A stretch of DNA of 64,000 nt. It comes from an uncultured bacterium. Its GTDB lineage: Bacteria; Planctomycetota; UBA1135; GCA-002686595. The stretch lies in contig CAJQPT010000064.1 in the NCBI GenBank assembly GCA_905480285.1, positions 1-64,000 of the forward strand, in the 5' to 3' direction. This document shows positions 42,868 to 51,304 of the stretch, one piece after another (positions within the stretch are counted from its first letter, which is position 1; each line of letters begins with the position of its first letter). Made by a program: the position numbers and the translations under genes. A model generated the notes under the pieces. That model was not told the origin of the DNA and searched no databases. It saw only the letters and a list, made by a program, of their open reading frames with translations.

Positions 42868-43998
42868 TCAGCGTTCCCTCAACCGGACCTCGATCGCGTG
42901 GGTCACGCGGCGCCTCAGGGCCTCGGGGTCCGCGGCGAGATCGAAGCGCAGCGCTGTGGGGAGCGGAGCGGCCCCCTCGCGGAGAACCTCGGCCGGCGAA
43001 CCGACGCGCGCGGGGACACCGAGGACGTCAGCGAAGGCGCGCGCCATGGCCGTCCAGCGTGGCCCCTGCTCCTCTTCCGGGACGACGAGGAGGAGCCCCC
43101 GTCCGGTGATGGAGCCGGGCAGAGGAGCCCGCGCCGAGGGGGCGGTGGGGAGGGCGAGGTCTCGCCGCTCGAGGCGGGCGAAGAGCGAGATCGGGTCCTC
43201 GGACGGGGCCACGTGCACCGTCAGCGGCGTCCCCGCCCAGTCGACCTGCGCTGCCTCGATCCCCTCGCCGGGCTCCTGGAGTTCCCAGTCCACGTAGACG
43301 CTCTTCAATCGATAGCCCGCGGGGGCCGGGAGCGCGACGCGGATGGTGATCGGGTCACCGGTCACATGGGTCAGCTCGGCGATGACGCCCGAGCCGTCCA
43401 CCTTGAGCATCATGTCGAATGTGGTCCCCCCGGCGCGCAGGCCGCGCGCCGTGATCCGTCGATTCTCGATGCTCCCGATGAGCGCTGCTGCGCTGCGCGG
43501 CGGAAGCTGAGGCCGCAGGAGCGCCCCCTCGGTCAGGGGAGCCGGTCGACCGCCCCCGCCGAGCTGCGCCTCCGGGTCAAGGCCGGGGAACAGGTAGGGG
43601 ATGGAGCCTGCCAGGGCCTGCGCGTCGCCGGCTCCGAAGGCGCCGATCCAGCCGTAGGCATCCTCCATGCGTCCGTCCCTCGTAGCGAGGCCGAGGAGGA
43701 CCGAGACGGCCTCTCGCCGGGTCTCCGATGCGGAGACCTGCTTCATGGCGCGGCGCCAGTCCTCCCATGCGGCCTCCTCCGTGGCGAGAGCGCCGGCGAC
43801 ATGGGTGGACCTCCACGGGGCTGTCTCTGCGCCGACGGAGGCCCACAGTCTTCCAAGGGGGTCCTCGGGAAGATCCAGCCAGCCTCTCGGCGTGTCCTGG
43901 GCGGGGGCTGCGGTGGCGAGCCCACTGGTCGAGAGCCCAAGGCCCAGCGTGAGTGCGGCGGCGATCGCCCAGGGGGCGCTGCGGAGGACGGAGAGCAT
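42868..43998 (-). CDS. Secreted protein of unknown function
   Basis: A protein of about 376 residues with an export signal (WAIAAALTLGLGLSTSGLATAAPAQ). I recognise no domain. The middle (residues 160-270) is beta-rich (ITIRVALPAPAGYRLKSVYVDWEL) and could be a small sandwich domain. The C-terminal 90 residues are mixed alpha/beta. The start at 43998 places the signal at the N-terminus; an ATG six codons upstream (44016) is also possible. It lies 44 bp upstream of pepP on the same strand. Confidence 0.58.
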   Translation of the reverse strand: MLSVLRSAPWAIAAALTLGLGLSTSGLATAAPAQDTPRGWLDLPEDPLGRLWASVGAETAPWRSTHVAGALATEEAAWEDWRRAMKQVSASETRREAVSVLLGLATRDGRMEDAYGWIGAFGAGDAQALAGSIPYLFPGLDPEAQLGGGGRPAPLTEGALLRPQLPPRSAAALIGSIENRRITARGLRAGGTTFDMMLKVDGSGVIAELTHVTGDPITIRVALPAPAGYRLKSVYVDWELQEPGEGIEAAQVDWAGTPLTVHVAPSEDPISLFARLERRDLALPTAPSARAPLPGSITGRGLLLVVPEEEQGPRWTAMARAFADVLGVPARVGSPAEVLREGAAPLPTALRFDLAADPEALRRRVTHAIEVRLRER

Positions 43999-44158
43999 GG
44001 CACCAACCTCCAGCACGGCCCATCCGGGGTCAAGCTCAGATCATCTCCCGCGAAGCGGCGGCTCGTTCGGGTTGCGTTGTCCGTGCCCATGCACGATTCT
44101 TCACGGCGGAGCCCGCGTCCCCTTTCTTCCACCAGCTCCCCGCCACCCCACCAGCGCC

Positions 44159-44416
44159 GTGATCCACCCCGACCTCCTCGCCATCCTCGCCTGCCCGGAT
44201 TCTCGTCAGCCCCTCGACCTCGCGGACGAGGCCACGCTCGGCGCGCTGAACGGGCGAATCGCCGCGGGCGGCGTCCAGAACGTGGGGGGGGCCGAAGTGT
44301 CCGTCGCACTTGAAGCCGGGCTGGTCCGAGAGGATGGAGCGATCGTCTACCCCGTCCGAGACGACATCCCCGTCCTGCTGCGCGAGGAAGGGATCGCTGT
44401 CGAGCCCGCAGGCTGA
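44159..44416 (+). CDS. Trm112/YcaR-like protein lacking most zinc cysteines
   Basis: An 85-residue protein with GTG start at 44159. VIHPDLLAILACPD at the N-terminus and GAIVYPVRDDIPVLLREEG at the end match the YcaR/Trm112 family of small methyltransferase activators and assembly proteins. Only one of the usual cysteines (ACPD) is kept, so zinc binding is doubtful, and a 30-residue insert separates the two halves. It ends 5 bp before eboE and is probably co-translated. Confidence 0.72.
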   Translation: MIHPDLLAILACPDSRQPLDLADEATLGALNGRIAAGGVQNVGGAEVSVALEAGLVREDGAIVYPVRDDIPVLLREEGIAVEPAG

Positions 44417-44421
44417 GCGCC

Positions 44422-45681
44422 ATGCGGTTCCATCACCCCAGCTCGGACCGAGTCGTCCGGGTCGGGTACTGCCTCAACCTCCACGCGGCGGAGACCCTCA
44501 CGGACGTCCGTCGGGCCATCGAGTCCTTCTCCGTGCCCCTGCGTGATCGCCTCGCCCCCGACGGGGAGAGCTTCGGGGTCGGGATGTACCTCGCTGCCGG
44601 CGCGGCCCGGGAGCTCCGCGAGGATCCCCAGGCCCTCCGAGACCTGCGTGAGTTCCTCAGGGCGCAGCGGATCGATCCCTTCACGTTCAACGCGTTCCCC
44701 TACGGCGGCTTCCAGGAGGACGGCCTCAAGGCCCGCGTCTACCAGCCGAACTGGATGGAAGCCGCGCGAGTGGACTACACCGTCGACGTCGCGTGGGCCG
44801 CGGCTGGACTTGTGGAGGCGTCGCGGGACGAGCCCCGAATGGTCTCGATCAGCACGCACCCGGGGGCCTACGGCGCCGACATCAATGATCGCTCGGGGCT
44901 GCGCCGCTGCGCCGAGGGTATGGGGCGAGCGCTGGGGGAGTTCGTCCAGATCGAGGAGGAGACCGGCGTCCGCGCCGTGCTCTCCCTGGAGTCCGAGCCG
45001 GACGCGAGCGCTAGGAACGGGCGTGCGCTGGCGGAGTACCTGGTCTTCGCGCGGCTCATCGCGACCCGCGTCCTGCAGGACGAGTTCGGGGTCGACGTCG
45101 AGGGGGCCGCGCGGCTGGCCGCTCGGCATCTGGGGACCTGCCTGGACTGCTGCCACTCGGCCGTCGAATTCGAGGAGCCCGCCGACTCCCTGGCCCTCGC
45201 CACCCACGGGGGACCGCTGGGCAAGGTGCAGGTCAGCAGCGCCCTCCGCCTCCCCGAACCGGCCCTGCACCCCGAGGCGCGGGCCGAGCTCCTCGGGATG
45301 GACGAGCCCCGCTTCCTCCACCAGGTGACCGGTCGCGCGGACGGGTCGTTCATGCACCTGCCGGATCTCCCCGCGCTCTCCAGCGCTCTCGCGGAAGAGG
45401 GCAGCCCCTGGGCCAACGCCGAGGAGTGGCGCTGCCACTTCCATGTGCCCCTGGATCAGGCGACCTTCGGGGCCCTTGGGACGACCCAGGCCCACGCGGA
45501 CCGGATCGTGGATGGCTTGCTGGCGGACCCTGAGGGCTGGAGCACCCCCGAACTCCACCTCGAGATCGAGACGTACACCTGGTCCATCCTTGGTGACCCA
45601 GGGCAGGTGGTGGACGGGCTCGCGCGGGAGTACGGCCACCTGACCGAGCGGCTCAGCGCTGCCGGATGGGCCTCGCGCTGA
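44422..45681 (+). CDS. eboE: EboE-like TIM-barrel protein (metabolite traffic)
   Basis: A 419-residue protein of the EboE family, part of the ebo/eustigmatophyte operon system implicated in moving glycolipid-like metabolites to the periplasm. The start VGYCLNLHAAETL, the FNAFPYGGFQ segment and CLDCCHSAVEFEEP agree with the sugar-isomerase-like TIM barrel of EboE. The remaining ebo genes (a UbiA-type prenyltransferase, EboD-like dehydroquinate synthase fold, TatD-like EboB and others) are not in the neighbourhood. It follows the Trm112-like gene by 5 bp. Confidence 0.75.
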   Translation: MRFHHPSSDRVVRVGYCLNLHAAETLTDVRRAIESFSVPLRDRLAPDGESFGVGMYLAAGAARELREDPQALRDLREFLRAQRIDPFTFNAFPYGGFQEDGLKARVYQPNWMEAARVDYTVDVAWAAAGLVEASRDEPRMVSISTHPGAYGADINDRSGLRRCAEGMGRALGEFVQIEEETGVRAVLSLESEPDASARNGRALAEYLVFARLIATRVLQDEFGVDVEGAARLAARHLGTCLDCCHSAVEFEEPADSLALATHGGPLGKVQVSSALRLPEPALHPEARAELLGMDEPRFLHQVTGRADGSFMHLPDLPALSSALAEEGSPWANAEEWRCHFHVPLDQATFGALGTTQAHADRIVDGLLADPEGWSTPELHLEIETYTWSILGDPGQVVDGLAREYGHLTERLSAAGWASR

Positions 45682-45708
45682 ACGGAGAAAATCCGCACGG
45701 GGGAGGGT

Positions 45709-45737
45709 TTGACATGACCAGGACCAGGCCCTATCTT
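45709..45737 (+). promoter_or_regulatory. Promoter of tRNA-Glu
   Basis: A perfect ttgaca (45709-45714) and tatctt (45732-45737) are separated by 17 bp, the canonical housekeeping layout. The leader has a small hairpin gtcc-ttcg-ggac (45752-45763) with a UUCG tetraloop, possibly a processing signal. This is the clearest sigma-70 promoter in the window. Confidence 0.8.
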
Positions 45738-45776
45738 CCCCGCCGTCGAACGTCCTTCGGGACAGACGTCACCCGT

Positions 45777-45854
45777 GGCCCTATCGTCTAGTCAGGCCTA
45801 GGACACCAGGTTTTCATCCTGGCGACGGGGGTTCGAATCCCCCTAGGGTCACCA
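45777..45854 (+). tRNA. tRNA-Glu (anticodon TTC)
   Basis: A complete cloverleaf. The acceptor ggcccta pairs with tagggtc (one G-T pair), the D-loop is long, the anticodon stem ccagg/cctgg encloses ttttcat, and the T arm has ggttcgaatcc. CCA is encoded in the DNA (45852-45854). The anticodon wobble U34 is a target of MnmD-type modification, whose gene lies downstream. Confidence 0.96.
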
Positions 45855-46171
45855 CCACTCCCTCTCCGGTTTCGAGAGGCCTCGCACGGGCGGGGCTGGC
45901 TCCTGGAGGCCGGGACCTCCAGTCCCCGCGACGGGGGAGAGGAGCGCTCGCAAGTGCTGTTGGCCGGACGACTGGCATCGGGCTCGTCGCCGCGCCGGTG
46001 TCTCCCCGTCAGTGTCTTCCCGCGAGTGTCTCCCCGTCAGCGTCGCCCCGCCAGTGTCTCCCCGCCAGGGTCCCCTCGGGGGCTCTCGGGTCGTCTCCCC
46101 ATGAGGGTGAGCGCGCTCCCCATCCTCACGGGGTCTCCTGCCCCTGAGCGCGCTTCGTAAGCTGGCGGTCC
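45855..46171. other. Intergenic region with 14-bp tandem array
   Basis: This 317-bp gap lies between tRNA-Glu and mnmD. It contains the array at 45998-46081 and otherwise GC-rich sequence; no further tRNA, no gene and no T-rich terminator are seen. Confidence 0.6.
45998..46081. repeat. 14-bp tandem array, about six copies
   Basis: Units gtgtctccccgtca, gtgtcttcccgcga, gtgtctccccgtca, gcgtcgccccgcca, gtgtctccccgcca and a diverged sixth run in exact 14-bp register between tRNA-Glu and mnmD. Confidence 0.93.
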
Positions 46172-46918
46172 ATGGCAAGAGAAGCGGGAGGAGCGAGGGG
46201 AGTGGGGGGCCGCGAGCCCAACCTGATCTGGTCCGACGAAGGGGTCCCCTTCGCGCCGGACTACGACGATGTCTACTACTCCCGCAGCGGCATGGAGCAG
46301 GGCGACCTCGTCTTCGTGCAGGGGAGCGACCTGCCCGCACGCCTGGGCCGGGGCGAGTCCATCACGATCCTGGAGACGGGGCTCGGCCTGGGCGTGAATC
46401 TCCTGGCCGCCGTGAGGGCGCTGTTGGAGGCCGGACGTGGTGCGCTGTGCCACACCTCCATCGAGCTCCACCCGCTCTCGCCAGCGACCATGGCCGAGGT
46501 TCACGGGCGGCTCGGGCGGTTAGGGCGGCTCGGGCGGACGGATGAGGCGACCGAGGCCTTCCTCCGAGCGTATCCGGAGCTCCTGGAGGAGGGCGAGGCG
46601 ACCCTGAGCCTCGGGGGCCACGTGGTCCCCCTGCGGCTCGTCGTCGGTGACGGCGCAGCGGCGCTCCGCCGGCTTGAATTCCGCGCCGACGCGATCTTCC
46701 TTGACGGCTTTGCGCCCGCGCGCAACCCCGAGCTCTGGTCCCCAGAGGTGTTCGCCGAGCTCGCGCGCCTCGCGCGCCCCGGGGCCAGCCTCGCCACCTA
46801 TACCGCAGCCGGCGCCGTTCGCGCCGGCCTGGATCGCGCCGGGTTCGAGGTGAAGCGGTGTGAAGGGTTCGGGTTGAAGCGACACCGGCTCTCCGGCACG
46901 CGCCGCGCGGACGTCTGA
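46172..46918 (+). CDS. mnmD: MnmD-type tRNA wobble-uridine methyltransferase
   Basis: A 248-residue protein matching the N-terminal domain of MnmC without the FAD domain, as in stand-alone MnmD. It should methylate nm5(s2)U34 to mnm5(s2)U34 in tRNA-Glu, tRNA-Lys and tRNA-Gln. ITILETGLGLGVNLLAA is the SAM motif I, and DAIFLDGFAPARNPELWS is the family signature. The first 15 residues are Gly/Arg-rich. A 9-bp tandem repeat (46506-46541) encodes GRLGRLGRLGR in a loop. It lies 318 bp downstream of the tRNA-Glu gene. Confidence 0.82.
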   Translation: MAREAGGARGVGGREPNLIWSDEGVPFAPDYDDVYYSRSGMEQGDLVFVQGSDLPARLGRGESITILETGLGLGVNLLAAVRALLEAGRGALCHTSIELHPLSPATMAEVHGRLGRLGRLGRTDEATEAFLRAYPELLEEGEATLSLGGHVVPLRLVVGDGAAALRRLEFRADAIFLDGFAPARNPELWSPEVFAELARLARPGASLATYTAAGAVRAGLDRAGFEVKRCEGFGLKRHRLSGTRRADV

Positions 46919-47031
46919 CCTGCGGCCGTGACCCGGAGGCGGTCCGCCGGGGGCGTCATCCCGGGGGGAGCCTCACGCCCAAGGGGCATTAGCCGCAGCA
47001 GCATTTGATGGGCTGCCATAGCATCGGTCCC

Positions 47032-48309
47032 ATGCCCATCCCGCCGATCTCACGCCGTCGAGTCCTCCGGAGCGCCGCCGCGCTCGCCACCTCGGCCGCA
47101 GCCGCACCCTTCATCCGGACGCGCCCACTGAGGGATCGCCTCAAGCTCGCGGCCATCGGCGTCGCGAATCGGGGTGCCGCCAACGTCGACGGCGTGCTCT
47201 CACAGGACGTCGCGGTGATGTGTGACGTGGACTCCGCGATGCTCGCGCGCGGTCTGGCGCAGGTCGAAGCCGCCGGGCAGCTGCGCCCCAAGACCTACGT
47301 GGACTGGCGAGAGCTCCTCGAACAGGAGAAGGACCTCGCAGGCGTCGTGATCTCGACCCCCGATCACCTGCACGCGCCGATCGCGCGGGCAGCGCTACGC
47401 CGCAACATCGCCGTGTACTGTGAGAAGCCGCTGACGCGCACGGTGGAGGAGGCCCAGCAGCTCCAGGAGCTGGCGAAGAGCTCAGGTGTGGCCACCCAGA
47501 TGGGCACGCAGATTCACGCGACCGACAACTACCGCAGGGTGGTCGAGGCCATTCGAAGCGGCGCCATCGGTGACGTGCACACCGTGCATGTGGTGTGCCG
47601 GAAGTCATGGTCCAACGGCAAGTTCTCCGCGCCGAAGCCCGCGCCCAAGAACCTGGCTTGGGACCTTTGGCTCGGGCCAACCCCTGAGCGCCCCTATTGC
47701 GACGGCGTGCACCCCGGCAACTGGCGGCGCTTCTGGGCCTTTGGAACCGGCACCGTGGGGGACATGGCCTGTCACTGGGTCGACCTCGTGCACTGGGCCC
47801 TCGACCTGAAGACCCCCGTGGCGATCGAGGTGGAGGGCCCCCCGGTGGACCCCGTGGGGACCCCTGCTTGGATGCATGTGAAGTGGTCCCACGCCGCGGC
47901 GGGGGACCGCAAGGCGGTGGATGTGCACTGGTGGGATGGCGGCTCCGCGCCGGAGGAGGCACCCCAGGGGGACAGCCATGTCTTCATCGGGAGCAAGGGC
48001 CGACTCATCTCGAACTACAACTCGATGCGGGTGGAGCTCACGGACCCCTCAGAGCCGTGGCAAGCGCCCGCTCCGACCATCGCGAGCTCGCCCGGGCACC
48101 ACGTCGAGTGGCTGAACGCCATCGAGGAGGGGACGCCGGAGGCGCCGCTGTGTCGCTTCGATTACGCGGGCCCCTTGACCCAGACGGTGCTCCTGGCGAC
48201 GGTGGCCTACCGCGCGGGAGGGCAGGCCCGATGGGACGCCGGGAAGGGCGCGTTCGACGCGGACGCCGGGCTCATTGGAAGCGAAGACCGGCCGGGCTGG
48301 GACATCTGA
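47032..48309 (+). CDS. Tat-exported Gfo/Idh/MocA family oxidoreductase
   Basis: A 425-residue dehydrogenase. A twin-arginine signal (SRRRVLRSAAALATSAAAAP) precedes a Rossmann domain starting LAAIGVANRGAANV. The catalytic EKPL motif (VYCEKPLTRTVEE) and the planctomycete-type C-terminal domain (GNWRRFWAFGTGTVGDMACHW) follow. These enzymes oxidise or epimerise sugars with bound NAD(P) and are exported in large numbers in Planctomycetota. The start at 47032 places the RR motif correctly. Confidence 0.9.
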   Translation: MPIPPISRRRVLRSAAALATSAAAAPFIRTRPLRDRLKLAAIGVANRGAANVDGVLSQDVAVMCDVDSAMLARGLAQVEAAGQLRPKTYVDWRELLEQEKDLAGVVISTPDHLHAPIARAALRRNIAVYCEKPLTRTVEEAQQLQELAKSSGVATQMGTQIHATDNYRRVVEAIRSGAIGDVHTVHVVCRKSWSNGKFSAPKPAPKNLAWDLWLGPTPERPYCDGVHPGNWRRFWAFGTGTVGDMACHWVDLVHWALDLKTPVAIEVEGPPVDPVGTPAWMHVKWSHAAAGDRKAVDVHWWDGGSAPEEAPQGDSHVFIGSKGRLISNYNSMRVELTDPSEPWQAPAPTIASSPGHHVEWLNAIEEGTPEAPLCRFDYAGPLTQTVLLATVAYRAGGQARWDAGKGAFDADAGLIGSEDRPGWDI

Positions 48310-48394
48310 CGGGGTGGCCTTCGGGGGCGACCTTGCCGGCGCCTCGATCCCGTTCGTCCGCGCCGCGACTCCACTCGACCGAGGCCCAGCCTGC

Positions 48395-49318
48395 TCAAGC
48401 GCGCGGGTGGGCCTTCTCGTAGATCTCCTGCAAGCGCGCCACGGAGACGTGGGTGTAGATCTGGGTGGTGGCGAGGTGTTCGTGCCCGAGGAGCTCCTGC
48501 ACGGACCGCAGGTCGGCGCCCCGGTCGAGCAGGTGAGTGGCGAAGCAGTGACGCAGGGTGTGCGGCGTCGCTCGGCGAGTGATGCCTGCCCGTAGAGCAT
48601 GCTTGGCCACGATCGTCTCGAGGCTCCGCGTGCTGAGCCGGCCACCAGAGCGGTTCAGGAAGAGCGCATCGCCCGCTGCGCTGGTGGGGGCGGGGCGCCT
48701 GGGGTCGGTGAGATAGTCCGAGATCGCCTCGACGGCGAAGCGGCCGAGCGCGACCAGACGCTCCTTGCGGCCCTTGCCGAGGACGCGGCCGACGCCGCGG
48801 CTCAGGTCCAGGTGCGCGCGGTCGAGCCCGACGGTCTCCGCCGCACGGGTGCCGGCGCTGTACATGAACTCGAGGATGGCCTTGTCTCGCAGGCCGCCAG
48901 GAGCTGCTCCATCCGGCGCGGCGAGGAGCGCCTCGATCTCGGCCTCGGAGAGGACCCCTGGCAGGTGGCGCGAGCTGCGGCGCTGGCGGAGGCCGGTGGC
49001 CGGGTTGACCTCCAGGAGTCCCTCGTGCACAAGGCTCTTGAGGAAGGACCTGGCGGCGGAGAGCCGGCGCTGGATCGTCGAGCGAGCCAGTCCACGCTCG
49101 TCAAGGTCGCCGAGCCAACCGCGCAGGGCGCGTGGCGTGATGGAGGCGTGCCTGGTGACGCCGCGGCCAGCGAGAAAGCCCACGAGGTCAGCGAGGTCGA
49201 GCCCGTAGGCACGAAGGGTGTGGTCGGAGGCGCCGCGCGTCACGCGCATGCGCTCGATGAAGGCGTCCACCCGGGGCCAGAGCTCCGACTCCAGCTGGCG
49301 GGGCTCGGCGGCGTTCAA
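48395..49318 (-). CDS. xerC: Xer-type tyrosine recombinase
   Basis: A 307-residue recombinase with the length and layout of XerC/XerD. The N-terminal SAM-like domain has RVTRGASDHTLRAYGLDL. The catalytic residues are visible: Arg158 (SAGTRAAE), Lys in GKGRKER, His253-x-x-Arg256 (HTLRH), His279 (LGHEHL) and Tyr288 (TTQIYTH). It probably resolves chromosome dimers at dif; no dif-like site is evident nearby. The start is a TTG at 49318 overlapping the upstream stop (TTGA). There is no sign of an integrated element around it. Confidence 0.87.
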   Translation of the reverse strand: MNAAEPRQLESELWPRVDAFIERMRVTRGASDHTLRAYGLDLADLVGFLAGRGVTRHASITPRALRGWLGDLDERGLARSTIQRRLSAARSFLKSLVHEGLLEVNPATGLRQRRSSRHLPGVLSEAEIEALLAAPDGAAPGGLRDKAILEFMYSAGTRAAETVGLDRAHLDLSRGVGRVLGKGRKERLVALGRFAVEAISDYLTDPRRPAPTSAAGDALFLNRSGGRLSTRSLETIVAKHALRAGITRRATPHTLRHCFATHLLDRGADLRSVQELLGHEHLATTQIYTHVSVARLQEIYEKAHPRA

Positions 49319-49707
49319 CGGCGCTGGCGGCGGCCCTGACGGCGGTCGCTGTCCTTGCTCTTGTCCTTCGACTTGGACTTGGACTCCATGGACTGCATGG
49401 CCTTGGCCTGGGCCCGCAGTCCTTCGAGCAGCACCTCGCGGGAGCGCGGGTTGATGCCTGCCGTGAAGCCCTCCGCTTCCGATCGGGCGAGCGCCTCGGT
49501 CAGCTCTTTCCCCGCCGCGGCCTGCTGGATCATGAACTCCTGGCAGGTCAGGACCTGGACCTCGAGCTCGAGGATCTCGGCGCGGAGCTGGGCGAGGACC
49601 TTGTTTGGGTCCTCCTGGCTCGCCTCGGTGGAACCCGAACCGAAGGAGATGAGCGTGGCGAGAAGCGCGCTACCGGCGCACAGGACAGGTGTCTGAAAGC
49701 GTTGCAT
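49315..49707 (-). CDS. Small exported coiled-coil protein
   Basis: A 130-residue protein with a signal peptide (PVLCAGSALLATLISFGSG), a helical, possibly coiled-coil segment (KVLAQLRAEILELEVQVL) and a C-terminal tail rich in Lys, Ser, Asp and Arg (SKSKSKDKSKDSDRRQGRR). I recognise no family. It overlaps the xerC start by four bases, so the two are translationally coupled, an odd pairing of an exported protein with a recombinase. Confidence 0.6.
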   Translation of the reverse strand: MQRFQTPVLCAGSALLATLISFGSGSTEASQEDPNKVLAQLRAEILELEVQVLTCQEFMIQQAAAGKELTEALARSEAEGFTAGINPRSREVLLEGLRAQAKAMQSMESKSKSKDKSKDSDRRQGRRQRR

Positions 49708-49809
49708 AACATCACCTCTATCGGCCGGGGGACCCGGCGGGTGAAGCGCCGAATGCTCGTGGCGCTCCAGATGGGCCGTGGGGGGCCTGGAAGGGCCTTG
49801 GTGGACCTC

Positions 49810-49842
49810 TGAGTCTCCCCTGAGTCTCCCCTGAGTCTCCTC
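49810..49842. repeat. 11-bp tandem array, three copies
   Basis: tgagtctcccc, tgagtctcccc and tgagtctcctc run in register, followed by a diverged tgagggcctg. The array lies in the 218-bp gap between the MFS gene stop and the small exported protein. No other feature is seen in that gap. Confidence 0.85.
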
Positions 49843-49925
49843 TGAGGGCCTGTGAGACGCGGCCCTGTGGCTCCCCCTGGTGGGTCGCCCCGGAGGCTCC
49901 AACCCTGCAGGGGCGGCGCGCCCGG

Positions 49926-51254
49926 CTAATCCGGCGCGCTTGCAGGAGGCGCCGGGAGCCGTCGGGTCAGCGCGAGCGGCATCAGGAGTAGCACCGCGCC
50001 CACGACGTAGGGCGCGAGGGCGCCGAGCCCGTAGTACAGCAGGCCCCCGGCGATCGGTCCGACCACGCGGGCGAGGCTCCCGAAGCTCCGGAAGACGCCG
50101 AGGGCGAACCCCTGTCGGTCGTCGGGGACATAGCGGCTCGCCAGGGAGCTCAGGCTGGGCATCACCAGCGAGCTGCCCACGGCCACCAGCGCGAGCCCGG
50201 TGTAGAGGACGGGCGGCGAGGCGGCCTTGGTCACCGCGGCGATCACGAGGAACCCGGGGAGGGTGAGCGCCATGCCGAGGGTGGCCACCTTCCGCTCGCC
50301 CACGCGTGGCACCAGGCGCCGGACGATGCCGCCCTGTACGAAGGCGATCGTCAGGCCGATGAAGACGAACATCCAGGCGTTGTCCCGGGGCCCATAGCCC
50401 AGGTGCTCGGCGGCCAGGAAGACCAGCGTGAACTCCATGGCCCCGAAGGCGGCGAAGTAGATGAAGTAAGCGAAGTTCAGCGTGCGGACGCCGGGGAAGG
50501 TCAGGCCTCCCTGGGCGGCGAACGGGTTGATACTCCTCTTCTCCACGGTGTCTGTCGTGGCCTCCAGTGTCTCCGGGAAACGCGCCGCGGCCCAGATGAG
50601 GTTGATGAGCGCGAGCACGAACGCGATCAGGGCCGCGCCACTGAAGGGGTTGATCCCTGGGGTGTCCGGCAGCGAGGCTGTGAGGTCCCAGCCGGAGGCG
50701 AGGCCGCCCAGGGCGGGGCCGACCACGAAGCCCAGCCCGATGCCCGCGCCGAGAATGCCCATGCCCTTCGCGCGGTCCGCCTTCTTGTGGGTGTCGGCGA
50801 CCGCGGCGGAGGCGATCGAGATGTTGCCCGCCATGATCCCGCCCGCGAGGCGCGCGGCGATCAGCAGGGCGAAGCTCCCCGCGAAGAACCACACCACGTA
50901 GGAGAGCGCCGTCCCCGTCAGCGTGAGGAGCAGGATCGAGCGCCGGCCGCGGCGGTCCGACAGGCCTCCCCAGATCGGCGCGAAGATGAACTGCAGGCCC
51001 GAGTAGAGAGAGCCAAGGAGCCCTCCGAACAGGACGATCACCGCGAAGCGATCCTCGACGAGGGTCTCCAGCCAGCTGGCGAGCTGTCCCACGAGGCTCT
51101 CCGGCCCCTCCTCTGCCACGTACCAGTCCAGCATCTGGGGGAAGAGCGGGAAGATGACCGAGAAGCCGACCATGTCGAGGAACACGGTCAGGAAGACGAG
51201 CCCCAGGACGCCCTTGCGGGGTCCGGTCGAGGGCTGGGGGGCGGGGGTACTCAT
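49926..51254 (-). CDS. MFS transporter, drug-efflux-like
   Basis: A 442-residue major facilitator with about twelve hydrophobic segments. The cytoplasmic loop 2-3 motif A is present as GGLSDRRGRRSIL, and VLGLVFLTVFLDMVGFSVIFP is TetA-like helix 1. A long loop after helix 1 and a loop near the middle (about residues 190-215) interrupt the usual spacing. It is probably a proton-driven exporter; the substrate is unknown. It is divergent from pabB. Confidence 0.85.
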   Translation of the reverse strand: MSTPAPQPSTGPRKGVLGLVFLTVFLDMVGFSVIFPLFPQMLDWYVAEEGPESLVGQLASWLETLVEDRFAVIVLFGGLLGSLYSGLQFIFAPIWGGLSDRRGRRSILLLTLTGTALSYVVWFFAGSFALLIAARLAGGIMAGNISIASAAVADTHKKADRAKGMGILGAGIGLGFVVGPALGGLASGWDLTASLPDTPGINPFSGAALIAFVLALINLIWAAARFPETLEATTDTVEKRSINPFAAQGGLTFPGVRTLNFAYFIYFAAFGAMEFTLVFLAAEHLGYGPRDNAWMFVFIGLTIAFVQGGIVRRLVPRVGERKVATLGMALTLPGFLVIAAVTKAASPPVLYTGLALVAVGSSLVMPSLSSLASRYVPDDRQGFALGVFRSFGSLARVVGPIAGGLLYYGLGALAPYVVGAVLLLMPLALTRRLPAPPASAPD

Positions 51255-51304
51255 GGTGGATGTTCCTCTCTGGAACGCGCGGGGCCGTATAGAGTGCGAC
51301 TCCG

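Noticed and set aside
48395-49707. Integrated mobile element marked by the tyrosine recombinase
   Set aside because: The recombinase has XerC/D length and layout, no tRNA attachment site or repeat flanks it, and base composition and neighbours look chromosomal.
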